The notes beneath the pieces are model-generated. The model did no database searches, was not told where the DNA came from, and saw nothing but the letters and a program-made list of their open reading frames with translations. From positions 1 through 64,000 of the forward strand of contig NZ_JBHTMP010000026.1 in assembly GCF_042679305.1 (NCBI RefSeq): DNA of 64,000 nt, given 5' to 3'. Positions 52,648-64,000 of the stretch are shown here, one piece after another (position 1 is the stretch's first letter; the number at the start of each line of letters is the position of its first letter). Source of the stretch: Micromonospora_H sonneratiae (GTDB lineage: Bacteria; Actinomycetota; Actinomycetes; Mycobacteriales; Micromonosporaceae). Both the position numbers and the translations under genes were made by a program.

Positions 52648-53665
52648 TAGAAGGGGTGGATGTGTGTTCGGCGGCCCGTACGGCGTCGGCGTAGGCCAGG
52701 GCCGCCCGGCGCAGGGCCGCCTCGGCATCCAGCCCGGCGGCCCGCGCCTGGGCCACGATCTCCAGCAGGCTCGCACCGAGCCGTGTCTGGGCGTCCACCG
52801 CCTCGGGTTGTGGCACGTCGAGGCCCACCCGGGCCGCCCGGTCGAGAATCTTCGTGGCGAGCGCCAACGCCGGCTGGCTCAGGGCGATCCCGTCCAGCAC
52901 CGACTCCCGCGCCTTCTCGGCCTGTTTGATCTGCTCCCAGTTGGCGGTGATCTCCTCGACCGTGCCGACCGGTGCCCCGGCGAAGACGTGCGGATTCCGC
53001 CTGATCATTTTGTCGACCAGGCCACCGGCCACGTCGTCGACCGTCCACCGCTGGTCGTCGGGCAGTTCCTCGGCCAGCCGGGCATGCAGGACCACCTGCA
53101 ACAGCACGTCGCCCAACTCCTCACGGAGGGAGGGCAGGTCACCGGCGGCGATCGCGTCGTACGCCTCGTAGCACTCCTCGAGCAGGAACCGGGCGAGGGT
53201 GGCGTGCGTCTGCTCCCGCTTCCACGGGTCACCATCCGGCGACATCAACCGGTCCATCACCGCCACCGCGTCGAGCAGTCGGGCGCCAGGCGGGTCCCAG
53301 GAGCCGTACATCAGCTCCAACTCGGCCAGGCCCGGCTCCCGGGCCAGCCGCAGGCCCAGTTCCCGGGCCAGCGCCTCGTCACCGGACGGCCCGGCCAGCC
53401 ACACTGCCGTGCCATGCTCGGCCGCTGCCGCCAGCAACGCCTCCGCCGGCCGAGCATCCGCCCCGACCAGCCGGGCATCCGCCGCAGCCGGGCGGCGGTC
53501 GCCGAGCACCGTTACCTCGGCGCCCGCCGAGCGCAGGGCCGTGGTCAGCTCACTCTCCGCCGCAGCCAGCACCGGATTGGCGCGTACGACGTCCCAGGCC
53601 GCCGCTGTCAGCAGACCCGCCGGCAGCCGGGGCGAGGTGACCAGCAGTACGACCCGCGCCACCAT
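52643..53665 (-). CDS. mazG: Nucleoside triphosphate pyrophosphohydrolase MazG
   Basis: 340 residues. It hydrolyses NTPs/dNTPs to NMP and PPi and helps remove non-canonical nucleotides. The MazG core has LLEECYEAYDAI and LREELGDVLLQVVLHARLAEE, the E-x-x-E and E-x-x-D metal-binding pairs. An extra N-terminal domain of about 100 residues (LVTSPRLPAG...) is common in actinobacterial MazG. ATG at 53665 sits in the preceding lipoprotein stop (TGATG); GTG at 53668 is an alternative. Confidence 0.94.
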   Translation of the reverse strand: MVARVVLLVTSPRLPAGLLTAAAWDVVRANPVLAAAESELTTALRSAGAEVTVLGDRRPAAADARLVGADARPAEALLAAAAEHGTAVWLAGPSGDEALARELGLRLAREPGLAELELMYGSWDPPGARLLDAVAVMDRLMSPDGDPWKREQTHATLARFLLEECYEAYDAIAAGDLPSLREELGDVLLQVVLHARLAEELPDDQRWTVDDVAGGLVDKMIRRNPHVFAGAPVGTVEEITANWEQIKQAEKARESVLDGIALSQPALALATKILDRAARVGLDVPQPEAVDAQTRLGASLLEIVAQARAAGLDAEAALRRAALAYADAVRAAEHTSTPSS

Positions 53666-54348
53666 CACAACTGGCCGGTCACGTCCGAGACTGCCGGCTC
53701 CCGGTCGGTGAGCGGAACCGTCAGCCACGAGGACGCCGGCTGGACCTGTACGGGAATCCGGAAGCTCGGGTTGCCGTACTGGGGGTTGACCGTCACGTCG
53801 GCCTCGTCGAGCGCGTCCCGGAGCAGGTTACGCAGACCGACCGCCTTGCCGATCTGCTGCTGGCCGAGGTGCGGCCGAGCCGACTCGAACGAATCCGAGA
53901 TCGGCACCCCCTGCACGGTCAGGTGTGAGTACACCTCCCGCTGGTCGGCCTCGGTGGGCTCGACCGACGGGGCAGTCCTGTCGACAGCTTCGACAGCCGC
54001 GTTGAACGTGGCGGCCAACTCGGCGTAGTGGGTGTTGGGCGGCAGCCTGTTGCTCAGCGCGAAGCTGACCGGGTCGACGGTCGGCACAGTGATGTCGTGC
54101 TCGGCGGCGTAGCGTGTCGCCACCTCCCGAACCACCAGCATCTGGACCACGTTGCGCCGCAACACACCGCGCTCCTCCGGACGGATCTGCTCGCTGATCT
54201 CGTCGACCACCCGATCGACATCCTGGTGCGAGAAGCTGCGGTCACCGACGTACGCGGCCACCCCGGGCTCGCTACGGCAGCCGGCCAGGGCCAGGACACC
54301 GACGGTAACGGCAACGACGACAGAAGCCAGACGACGAGCACGCTGCAT
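53665..54348 (-). CDS. SurA-N-like peptidyl-prolyl isomerase-type lipoprotein
   Basis: 227 residues. Signal peptide with lipobox LALAGC. The rest resembles the chaperone N-domain of SurA/PrsA (VAAYVGDRSFSHQDVDRVVDEI), without a clear parvulin catalytic domain. It probably assists folding of exported proteins. It lies between mfd and mazG, with 13 bp to mfd. GTG at 54357 is an alternative start. Confidence 0.85.
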   Translation of the reverse strand: MQRARRLASVVVAVTVGVLALAGCRSEPGVAAYVGDRSFSHQDVDRVVDEISEQIRPEERGVLRRNVVQMLVVREVATRYAAEHDITVPTVDPVSFALSNRLPPNTHYAELAATFNAAVEAVDRTAPSVEPTEADQREVYSHLTVQGVPISDSFESARPHLGQQQIGKAVGLRNLLRDALDEADVTVNPQYGNPSFRIPVQVQPASSWLTVPLTDREPAVSDVTGQL

Positions 54349-54361
54349 GGCCGTCACTCTC

Positions 54362-57988
<3,627 letters not shown>

Positions 57989-58153
57989 CGATCACAACCT
58001 CCGCGTGGGCACACGACAATCACCCCGCATCCGGGCCGGGACGGGGGTGTGGGCCGACCGGTCGAAGCGGGGGAGGCGAACCTTTCCACCCTATCCCCAG
58101 TCAGCGACAAACCGCCTTGTCCCGGCATCGCCCGTTCGATCATGCTCGTCCGC

Positions 58154-59152
58154 ATGACAGGACACCCGGACACGGAACACCGGCAGACGGACACGGATCA
58201 GCATCGGGCGGACGCGGCTCAGCGACAGGCGGAGCCGCGACAGTGGCGGGCGCAGTTCGACGCGGAGGTCAGTTTCGCCAACGGCGGCGGACTGCGTACC
58301 GAGGGCTTCCGGCTGGACATTCCGGGCACGAAGATCAGCGACGACGAGTTGGCCGCGCTCCTCGTCCGCCACCTCGGGCTGCTGATGGTGGCCGAGGTAC
58401 GGATCAGCAACAAGACGATCATCCAGGAGGCGCACAAGGGCGGCCGGGGCGTATCCGCCTCCCCTGGTGCCGGGGATGCCCGACGGCTGGTCGAGTTGAG
58501 CCACGTCATCCGGGACGGGATGACCACCCTGCCGGGGTGGCCCGCGCCGCGCATCACCGAATGGCTGACCTGGGAGGCGTCCCGGGCGAACTACGCGGCC
58601 GGCACCGAGTTCCACGTCGCCCGGATCGACATGATCGCCAACACCGGCACGTACGTGGACACACCCGCCCACCGCTGGGCCGGTCAGGCCGACCTGTCCG
58701 GGGTGGCCCTCGACCGCCTCGCTGACCTGCCCGGCGTCGTCGTACGGGTCCCGGCCGGGGTGCGGGCCGTCGACCGGCTGATGCTGGCCCCGTACGAGGT
58801 GACGGGACGGGCGGTGCTGCTGCACACCGGTTGGGACGAGCACTTCGGCACCGACCGGTACGGCTCCCCGGAGCACCCGTACCTGACCGGGGACGGAGCG
58901 CAGTGGCTGGTCGAGGCGGGTGCGGCGCTGGTCGGCATCGACTCGATCAACATCGACGACATGAGCCCGGCGGCGGCCGGCACACGACCGGCGCACAGCG
59001 CCCTGCTGGCGGCCGGTGTCCCGATCGTCGAGCACCTACGCGGGCTCGACGCGCTGCCACCGGACGGTTTCCGGTTCACCGCTGCCCCGCCCCGGGTCGA
59101 CGGCATGGGCACCTTCCCCGTACGCGCCTTCGCCATCGTCGGCACCGCCTGA
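58154..59152 (+). CDS. Cyclase family hydrolase with an extra N-terminal domain
   Basis: 332 residues. A disordered, Gln/Arg-rich start (about 1-28) precedes a 70-residue compact domain (about 30-98; WRAQFDAEVSFANGGGLRTE, TKISDDELAALLVRHLGLL) not part of the usual family. The cyclase/kynurenine-formamidase-like metal hydrolase follows (about 110-332): LSHVIRDGM, NTGTYVDTPAHR (a Tyr replaces the usual His of HxGTHxDxPxH) and a C-terminal GTFPVRAF. Substrate unknown. ATG at 58142 is an alternative start. Confidence 0.85.
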   Translation: MTGHPDTEHRQTDTDQHRADAAQRQAEPRQWRAQFDAEVSFANGGGLRTEGFRLDIPGTKISDDELAALLVRHLGLLMVAEVRISNKTIIQEAHKGGRGVSASPGAGDARRLVELSHVIRDGMTTLPGWPAPRITEWLTWEASRANYAAGTEFHVARIDMIANTGTYVDTPAHRWAGQADLSGVALDRLADLPGVVVRVPAGVRAVDRLMLAPYEVTGRAVLLHTGWDEHFGTDRYGSPEHPYLTGDGAQWLVEAGAALVGIDSINIDDMSPAAAGTRPAHSALLAAGVPIVEHLRGLDALPPDGFRFTAAPPRVDGMGTFPVRAFAIVGTA

Positions 59153-59280
59153 CGGTCGCCCGGCTGCCACGCGCTGCGGTGGTAGTGGTGGTGGTGCCGC
59201 CCGGTGCCATCACGCTACCCGTCATCGCGGGGTGACGCGTGGCAGCCAGCCGGGCGGCTCCAACCGCTACATCATGTTCG

Positions 59281-59889
59281 CTAAGGGCCTTCGCTCAGAA
59301 GCTGCGCCTCGGTCTTGGTGATGAGGGGCAGATCCTGCGCCGTACCACTCAGGGTGCCGGGCAGGGCCTTACTGTCGACATCGACCTTCTGGAAGGCCGA
59401 AGCGCTGGTCGACTTCGCGTACACGCCGGCAGGACCGCCGACCACGACGTAGCCGCCGGCACGGTCGTTGGGGCCGTACATCGCCGGGGTGACGAACAAC
59501 AGGTAGGGGCCACCGGACAGCAGTCCGAGCTTGCCGGTGTTCACATCGACACCGGGGCTGACCAGGTCTATCTCCTGCACGTCCAGGTTGCCTCGGAGGA
59601 CACTGGTGACGGTCATGCGCACGTACTGCGTCGGCGCCGAATCCGGTTGGCCGTGCTTGGCCGGCAGCGGAACGCTGTGCGACTTGCCCGTCGGGGTGGC
59701 CAGGATGATCGCGCTGGCCTTGTCTGCGAGCTGTTGGACCGACATGTAGTCGTACGCCCGCGTGCCCTCGACCTCGAAGCGTGGAAGTTGAGAACCTTCC
59801 TGGGCTGGGGTGGCACATGCTGCCAATCCGCCGGCGATGAGTGCCGCCGTGGCGATGACGCCGATACGCAACCGCTTAGTAGAGCGCAT
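59281..59889 (-). CDS. Lipoprotein downstream of the matrixin gene
   Basis: 202 residues. Signal peptide with lipobox LAAC (AGGLAACAT). The mature domain is polar with no recognised fold (SVQQLADKASAIILATPTGKS ... VRMTVTSVLRGNLDVQEIDLV). The ATG at 59889 overlaps the matrixin stop by 14 bp, implying coupled expression. The first 100 codons are less GC-biased than in neighbouring genes. Possibly a partner or inhibitor of the metalloprotease, an inference from position only. Confidence 0.8.
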   Translation of the reverse strand: MRSTKRLRIGVIATAALIAGGLAACATPAQEGSQLPRFEVEGTRAYDYMSVQQLADKASAIILATPTGKSHSVPLPAKHGQPDSAPTQYVRMTVTSVLRGNLDVQEIDLVSPGVDVNTGKLGLLSGGPYLLFVTPAMYGPNDRAGGYVVVGGPAGVYAKSTSASAFQKVDVDSKALPGTLSGTAQDLPLITKTEAQLLSEGP

Positions 59890-60493
59890 TGATGCCCGCC
59901 TTATCATCGCTCTGGGGGGTCGTAACGCCGGCGCTATGCCGGTTGCTGTCGTACGGATACATCAGCTTGATCGGGCTGCTCGTATTATGTGCCAGACCGA
60001 GTGCGTGGCCGAACTCGTGAGCGGCCACGCCCTGCTTCTGGGCAGTAGTATAGCTGGAAACCGATGTCCAATTTATCACTACCTCCACCTGGCCAGTGGC
60101 AAAGAAGCCACCTACGCAGGGGGTGGGAGGATCCTGGACGGTCCCCTTCTTGCGAGTGACACCGGTCCACGCCACGGTGTTGCCGCGACTCTCGTTGGTC
60201 GCATAGATGTGTTCACCCGAGTTCACCCAGGTGAGCGATGCGTCCAGACCACCCCAGGAGGCCGCCGCGTTGTTCCAGATCGGGAACGAGATGAGCGGTG
60301 ACGGCACATAGTACTTCACCGCCGAGGTATTCCACTTGCATCCGTTGAGGACGTAGGCACTCGCACTCCCCTGTGGCACGACGACCGACAGGGCACCCAC
60401 GAGCGCCACGACTGACGCCCGACCAACTCCTCTCAGGATGGCTGGTTTGGCACGTGGCCCCCTCAGGCCCGGACCGGATCGAGTGATTCGCAT
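59876..60493 (-). CDS. Secreted matrixin-type zinc metalloprotease
   Basis: 205 residues with a signal peptide (about 1-46). The zinc site is HEFGHALGLAHN (H159, H163, H169) with E160 catalytic, and the Met-turn is in KLMYPY (M178). These are matrixin (M10) features. Two Cys residues may form a disulfide. It is short, with no propeptide Cys switch seen. Several AT-ending codons (for example ATA, AAT, TAT, ACT) stand out against the genome, a sign of recent acquisition or weak translational selection. Confidence 0.9.
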   Translation of the reverse strand: MRITRSGPGLRGPRAKPAILRGVGRASVVALVGALSVVVPQGSASAYVLNGCKWNTSAVKYYVPSPLISFPIWNNAAASWGGLDASLTWVNSGEHIYATNESRGNTVAWTGVTRKKGTVQDPPTPCVGGFFATGQVEVVINWTSVSSYTTAQKQGVAAHEFGHALGLAHNTSSPIKLMYPYDSNRHSAGVTTPQSDDKAGINALY

Positions 60494-60573
60494 TCCGCCT
60501 CCTCCTCCAGGGCAGTCGGGGGCCTGGCCTGCCAGTCGTTACCACCACCTCGTCCGACAGCACCCCCGGGGCA

Positions 60574-60602
60574 ACACTAGCCAATTAATAGAAGCTCTTC
60601 AA
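60574..60602 (-). promoter_or_regulatory. Candidate matrixin promoter
   Basis: On the minus strand, TTGAAG (60597-60602) and TAGTGT (60574-60579) are 17 bp apart in an AT-rich patch about 80 bp before the matrixin start. Confidence 0.55.
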
Positions 60603-60811
60603 TGTCTGTGAAAATCAGTCAATTGCACTGACAGCCGCCACCCGAAGCGAAGTCGAATGATCTCGACCTGGGCTTGAGCAACTACGCCCAGCGGCACCCG
60701 GTCCTCACCGGCAGGGCCAGATCGTCATGGCCCCCGATGTCGGCGCTGCCGCTGGGCTTCGCAGTCACGGAAACCCGAACCCTGGTGGGGTCGGGCGCCC
60801 TCCCGACCGGA
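60603..60811. other. Intergenic DNA between the matrixin promoter and the large edge gene
   Basis: No gene seen. The left part is AT-rich and includes TCAGT/ACTGA half-sites around GCAATTG, a possible operator for the matrixin gene. The rest is GC-rich and lies past the stop of the leftward large gene; no clear terminator was found. Confidence 0.5.
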
Positions 60812-63800
60812 CTACTCGCCACCGCGACCCGGCTGCTCGCCGTCGAGGACGCGCTGCCAGGCGGTTGCGTACAGTTCGGTCAGCGGGCGGGTCGGCCAGG
60901 ACATCCCCTCGACCTCACTCCCGTCGGCAGAGAGCCCCAGGCCGTAGAGCGGGGCCTTCCAGGACTCCAACGGAAGATGGTTCTTGCCCGCTTTGGCCCA
61001 CCCGCCCGGCAGGAACACCCCGCGCCCGGCCCGGGCCCGCTTCGCCTCGACCACCAGGCCACGCTCGACCAGCGTCGCCACCGCCGCCCTGTGCCGGGGC
61101 GGCTTCCACCCGTTCCAGGCACGGATGTTCTGGTCGGTCGGTTTCAGCAGCGTCAACAGTTCCAGATAGAGCGCGGCCGGGTCGGGTGCCAGGTCCAGCC
61201 GCTGGCCCACCTCGGCCACCAGATCCGGCACGCTGGCCAGCGGGTACGCCTCGTACGCCCCGTCGGGCAGCGCCCCGGACCGGATGCGCGCCACCATCCG
61301 CCCACACTCCTCGCTGAGCAGCCACTGCACGGCGGCGAAGTCCCAGCCGCCGATCCACGCCATGGCCCGCAACTGCTCCGATCGGGTGTCGTCGCCGTAG
61401 AAGGCCGGACGGAAGAAGAGGCTCGGGTCCTGCTCCCGCGAAACGCCCCGGAGTAGATAGGTCCCGCCGAGGGTGACGACGGTAAGACCATCATCGATGG
61501 TCGCCACGTCGAGCGGCTCCGGGCCGTGGTACGGCTTGTCGCCGAAGCGGGCTCGCAACTCCTCCTCGGTACGGTGACGGTAGTGCGCACGCCCGGCACT
61601 CAACAGAAGCCCAGGGTGGGAGAGCCGGGCGCGCAGCAGTTCGACCGTGGCGGGGACGCCGGCCCTGACCGGGTCACCGGCGGGCAGTTCGGCGTAGGCC
61701 CACTGGGCCCCGACGGCGAGGTTTCTCAGCAGGTTCCCGAATCGCCAGACGCCCGTGCCCCCATCGCCATCGGTGACCTTGTAGCCGTACTCCCCCTTCT
61801 TGATCCAGGTGTCCAGGTTGGTGGTGAGGGACGCAACGGCATGCGGCTCCGCGATCGTCACACACAGTTCGGTGGTGGAATCGGCCGTGGGCAGCTTCGT
61901 CGCCGCCGCCAGGGTCGCCTCGGGCACACTGACCTTGCGGCCGACCACGGCATTCCACCGCTGCGCCACCCGCTCGGCCACCGCACACATCCCGCCGGGT
62001 GCCCACAACTCGGCCGGGTCGGCAGGCAGCACGTCGGCCAGCAGGTCGAGCCGCTGCTCCGCGCTGAGCACGCCGAGTTCCTGCCGGCCCGACTCAGCCT
62101 CGGCGGTCTTCATCCGGAGGATCTTGCGTTCCGTCGGGTCCAGGAACGGCGGGTTGTACGAGCCGGTGCCGGGAATGCCGGCGAGGACGAGCCCGGCGGC
62201 GGGGCGGCTCAACCCCGTACGCTCGGCGAGAACACCGACCGCCGCGACGTCGTGCGGCACCGGCCCCCGCTCCCGGACGAGGGCGACGAGGCGGCGCAGG
62301 ACGTCCGCTCCACCCCAGTTCCGAGGGGCGTCCGTCACCCCGACGACGGTTCCCAGCGCCGGCGGTTCACCGGCACCGGTACGCAGTTCGACGAACCGGC
62401 GCTGGCCCTTGGCGACCCAGCCGACCGTCACCGCCGCCCCGGACTCCCCGCGGACGAACAGGTGCCCGGTCCCCTCGGCCTCCACCACGCCGATACGCAG
62501 CGACGCCTCCGGATCGGCGAAGGGAGTCTGCGCCCAGACCTCCAGCAGGGCCAGCAGTCGGGCCCGGCGCTCGTCCCGGGTGGAGGCGGCCACGGCGCGT
62601 AGGGCGACACCGCCGATCCGGCCGATCAGTGACACCCAGTAGTCGGTGACTGTCGGCCCGCCCTCGGCGGCGAACCGATCCGGGGTCACGGCACCGGTGA
62701 GCAGGCCGCCGACGAGCTGGATCCGGCGCAGAGACCCGCCGTCGTGCTGCGTCATCCACCGATCGGCCAGCCCGTACAACGCCTTCGGCATTTTCGCATC
62801 GTCCAGGGGATGCCTGGTCGTCTCCTCCTCCGGCACCGTCCCGGACGACGCCGGTTCGGCGCCGGCCTCAGCCGCCTGGCCTACAACGGCCGCCTGGCCT
62901 ACAACGGCCACCTGGCCTACAACGGCCGCCTGGCCTGCACCGGTCGGTTGGCGCAGCCGGCGCAACGCGGGCACCCGTTCCAGGTCGCTCCGGTCCCGGT
63001 ACCGGTCCAGGCTCCTCTGCAACAGTGGCGCGAACACCGGGTTGGCGACCAGTGCCGGAATGTCCTCTTCGGGATCCCGGTCGGACATCCAGACGTGGAA
63101 GTCGAGCCCGGTGTCCCCCGCCGGAGCCGCCACTGGTACGCCGTTCGCGAGGCAGGTCTCCAACACCCGTACGTCGATCGCACGCTGCCCGTAGTCGGAA
63201 CCGTGCAGCCGGACGGGGACGTCGTCTTCGACGAGCCGGGCGCTCAGTGCGGCGATGAGCCAACCGAACTGACGTGGCAGTGTCCGGTACACGCGGTCCC
63301 GGGGGGCCCGCCTCGCGTGGATGACGGCCCGGCTGAGCCAACGTCCCGCAGCCTGGGCTGGCTCGGGTTGGGCGCCGCCTTCGTGCGCGTCCGCGTCGGT
63401 CCGGGTGGACGGTGCACGCGTCAGGAGGTCGAGCGCGCCGCTCTCGTTGAGCAGCTCGAACCACCAGCCGTCGATACGGTCGGCCACGGGGAACACGTCG
63501 AGCAGCCGACGCTGGATCCGCGTCGAGCCCTTGGCCAACGCGACGAGCGCCGGCCGCCACGCCTTCCACACCGCCACTGGCGTCTCACGGATCGCGGGCA
63601 ACGGCAGCAGCCGCTCGATGAGGCGTTGCTGCTCGACGTCGGCGTCCCGGCCAGCGGCGCGGGCCGCCGCCGCGAGCTGTCGTGGCAGCTCCGGCCAGGG
63701 CGGCTGGCCGTGCCGGGTACGCAGCTCGGCGAACTCGATCAGTGCCACGAGGGCGGGTTCGGGCGCGTACCGGTCACGCAGCACGGCCCCGAACCGGCCG

Positions 63801-64000
63801 GCCACCTTGGCACTGATCGCCCCCGCAGCGGCGAACTCCCGGTGGGTCGCCAGCCAGCTTTCGTCGACCGGAATGCTGTGCTCCTCCTCGACCTCCCGTG
63901 CCCGGCCGAACGCCATCGCCGCCCGCTTGGGGTCCCGCACCGCGATGAGCTGCCGACCAGCGTGCTCCCAGAAGACCGGCAGATGCCCCACCGGCAACCG
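60812..64000 (-). CDS. Very large soluble protein, 5' end outside the window
   Basis: At least 1061 residues, running off the right edge. There are no membrane spans or signal peptide. The visible N-terminal part (FWEHAGRQLIAVRDPKRAAMAFGRAREVEEEH) looks like helical repeats. A 20-residue Ala/Val/Gly repeat region (GQAAVVGQ units) at about residues 357-380 splits the protein into two halves. The second half has no clear motif (LDDAKMPKALYGLADRW, LRSLGGVA-like helical stretches). Similar long actinobacterial proteins often lie next to MoxR and vWA genes, which would be upstream beyond the edge; I cannot confirm that here. Confidence 0.7.
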   Translation of the reverse strand, partial: RLPVGHLPVFWEHAGRQLIAVRDPKRAAMAFGRAREVEEEHSIPVDESWLATHREFAAAGAISAKVAGRFGAVLRDRYAPEPALVALIEFAELRTRHGQPPWPELPRQLAAAARAAGRDADVEQQRLIERLLPLPAIRETPVAVWKAWRPALVALAKGSTRIQRRLLDVFPVADRIDGWWFELLNESGALDLLTRAPSTRTDADAHEGGAQPEPAQAAGRWLSRAVIHARRAPRDRVYRTLPRQFGWLIAALSARLVEDDVPVRLHGSDYGQRAIDVRVLETCLANGVPVAAPAGDTGLDFHVWMSDRDPEEDIPALVANPVFAPLLQRSLDRYRDRSDLERVPALRRLRQPTGAGQAAVVGQVAVVGQAAVVGQAAEAGAEPASSGTVPEEETTRHPLDDAKMPKALYGLADRWMTQHDGGSLRRIQLVGGLLTGAVTPDRFAAEGGPTVTDYWVSLIGRIGGVALRAVAASTRDERRARLLALLEVWAQTPFADPEASLRIGVVEAEGTGHLFVRGESGAAVTVGWVAKGQRRFVELRTGAGEPPALGTVVGVTDAPRNWGGADVLRRLVALVRERGPVPHDVAAVGVLAERTGLSRPAAGLVLAGIPGTGSYNPPFLDPTERKILRMKTAEAESGRQELGVLSAEQRLDLLADVLPADPAELWAPGGMCAVAERVAQRWNAVVGRKVSVPEATLAAATKLPTADSTTELCVTIAEPHAVASLTTNLDTWIKKGEYGYKVTDGDGGTGVWRFGNLLRNLAVGAQWAYAELPAGDPVRAGVPATVELLRARLSHPGLLLSAGRAHYRHRTEEELRARFGDKPYHGPEPLDVATIDDGLTVVTLGGTYLLRGVSREQDPSLFFRPAFYGDDTRSEQLRAMAWIGGWDFAAVQWLLSEECGRMVARIRSGALPDGAYEAYPLASVPDLVAEVGQRLDLAPDPAALYLELLTLLKPTDQNIRAWNGWKPPRHRAAVATLVERGLVVEAKRARAGRGVFLPGGWAKAGKNHLPLESWKAPLYGLGLSADGSEVEGMSWPTRPLTELYATAWQRVLDGEQPGRGGE
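62875..62934. repeat. 18-bp tandem repeat in the large edge gene
   Basis: Copies of CCTGGCCTACAACGGCCG start at 62875, 62893 and 62911 (the second differs by one base), then a partial fourth. They encode AAVVGQ-type hexapeptides. Confidence 0.93.

Overview
The window is chromosomal DNA of a very high-GC actinomycete, most likely of the family Micromonosporaceae (Micromonospora-like). Evidence: third codon positions that are almost always G or C, many GTG and TTG starts, the mycothiol enzyme Mca, DUF4307, DUF501, PadR/HAAS and ABATE/CGNR families, and the actinobacterial order mfd ... mazG ... eno-ftsB-DUF501-ppx. No rRNA, CRISPR array, insertion sequence, integrase or phage module was seen. 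Both ends cut through a gene: a polytopic membrane protein on the left and a protein of more than 1060 residues on the right.

Layout. 1-11.9 kb: membrane protein, purK-purE, pdxH, a DUF255 thioredoxin-like protein, a GGDEF-EAL c-di-GMP enzyme, mca, a DUF4307 protein and greA. 12-17.3 kb: ilvA, an amidase, metB, a HIT protein and msrA. 17.3-23 kb: a compact small-RNA-like unit (promoter, 12-codon ORF, hairpin, strong terminator) ahead of rnz, then YjbR, GNAT, a class V aminotransferase-like protein and cbs. 23-31.5 kb: YkvA, two coupled SGNH hydrolases, a BI-1 family membrane protein, a tRNA-Leu(UAA) equivalent to Streptomyces bldA, a GT-C-like membrane protein, a methyltransferase and a type II NADH dehydrogenase. 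31.6-36 kb: a five-gene overlapping operon DUF4129 / small membrane protein / MoxR / DUF58 / membrane protein. 36-42.3 kb: family 5 uracil-DNA glycosylase, dienelactone hydrolase, PadR-HAAS, a CGNR protein, a DUF2087-HAD fusion and a Phd/RelE toxin-antitoxin pair. 42.3-58 kb: ppx, argA-type NAGS, DUF501, ftsB and eno, then a lipoprotein-nudC, DUF885, MocR/EamA block, then mazG, a SurA-like lipoprotein and mfd. 58-64 kb: a cyclase with an extra N-terminal domain, a secreted matrixin/lipoprotein pair with relaxed codon use, and the large edge protein.

Functional links. MetB and Cbs cover cystathionine formation from both ends of transsulfuration. Mca and MsrA point to thiol and redox care. Mfd, the uracil glycosylase, MazG and NudC handle damaged DNA and nucleotides. 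GGDEF-EAL signalling and the UAA-Leu tRNA suggest developmental regulation. Two genes here (ndh and the MocR regulator) carry a single TTA codon read by that tRNA.

Two patterns run through the window. First, short tandem duplications of 9-39 bp sit in protein linkers or across stop codons at about ten loci. Second, several very short divergent gaps carry TANNNT boxes 6-8 nt before a start codon, which suggests leaderless transcripts.
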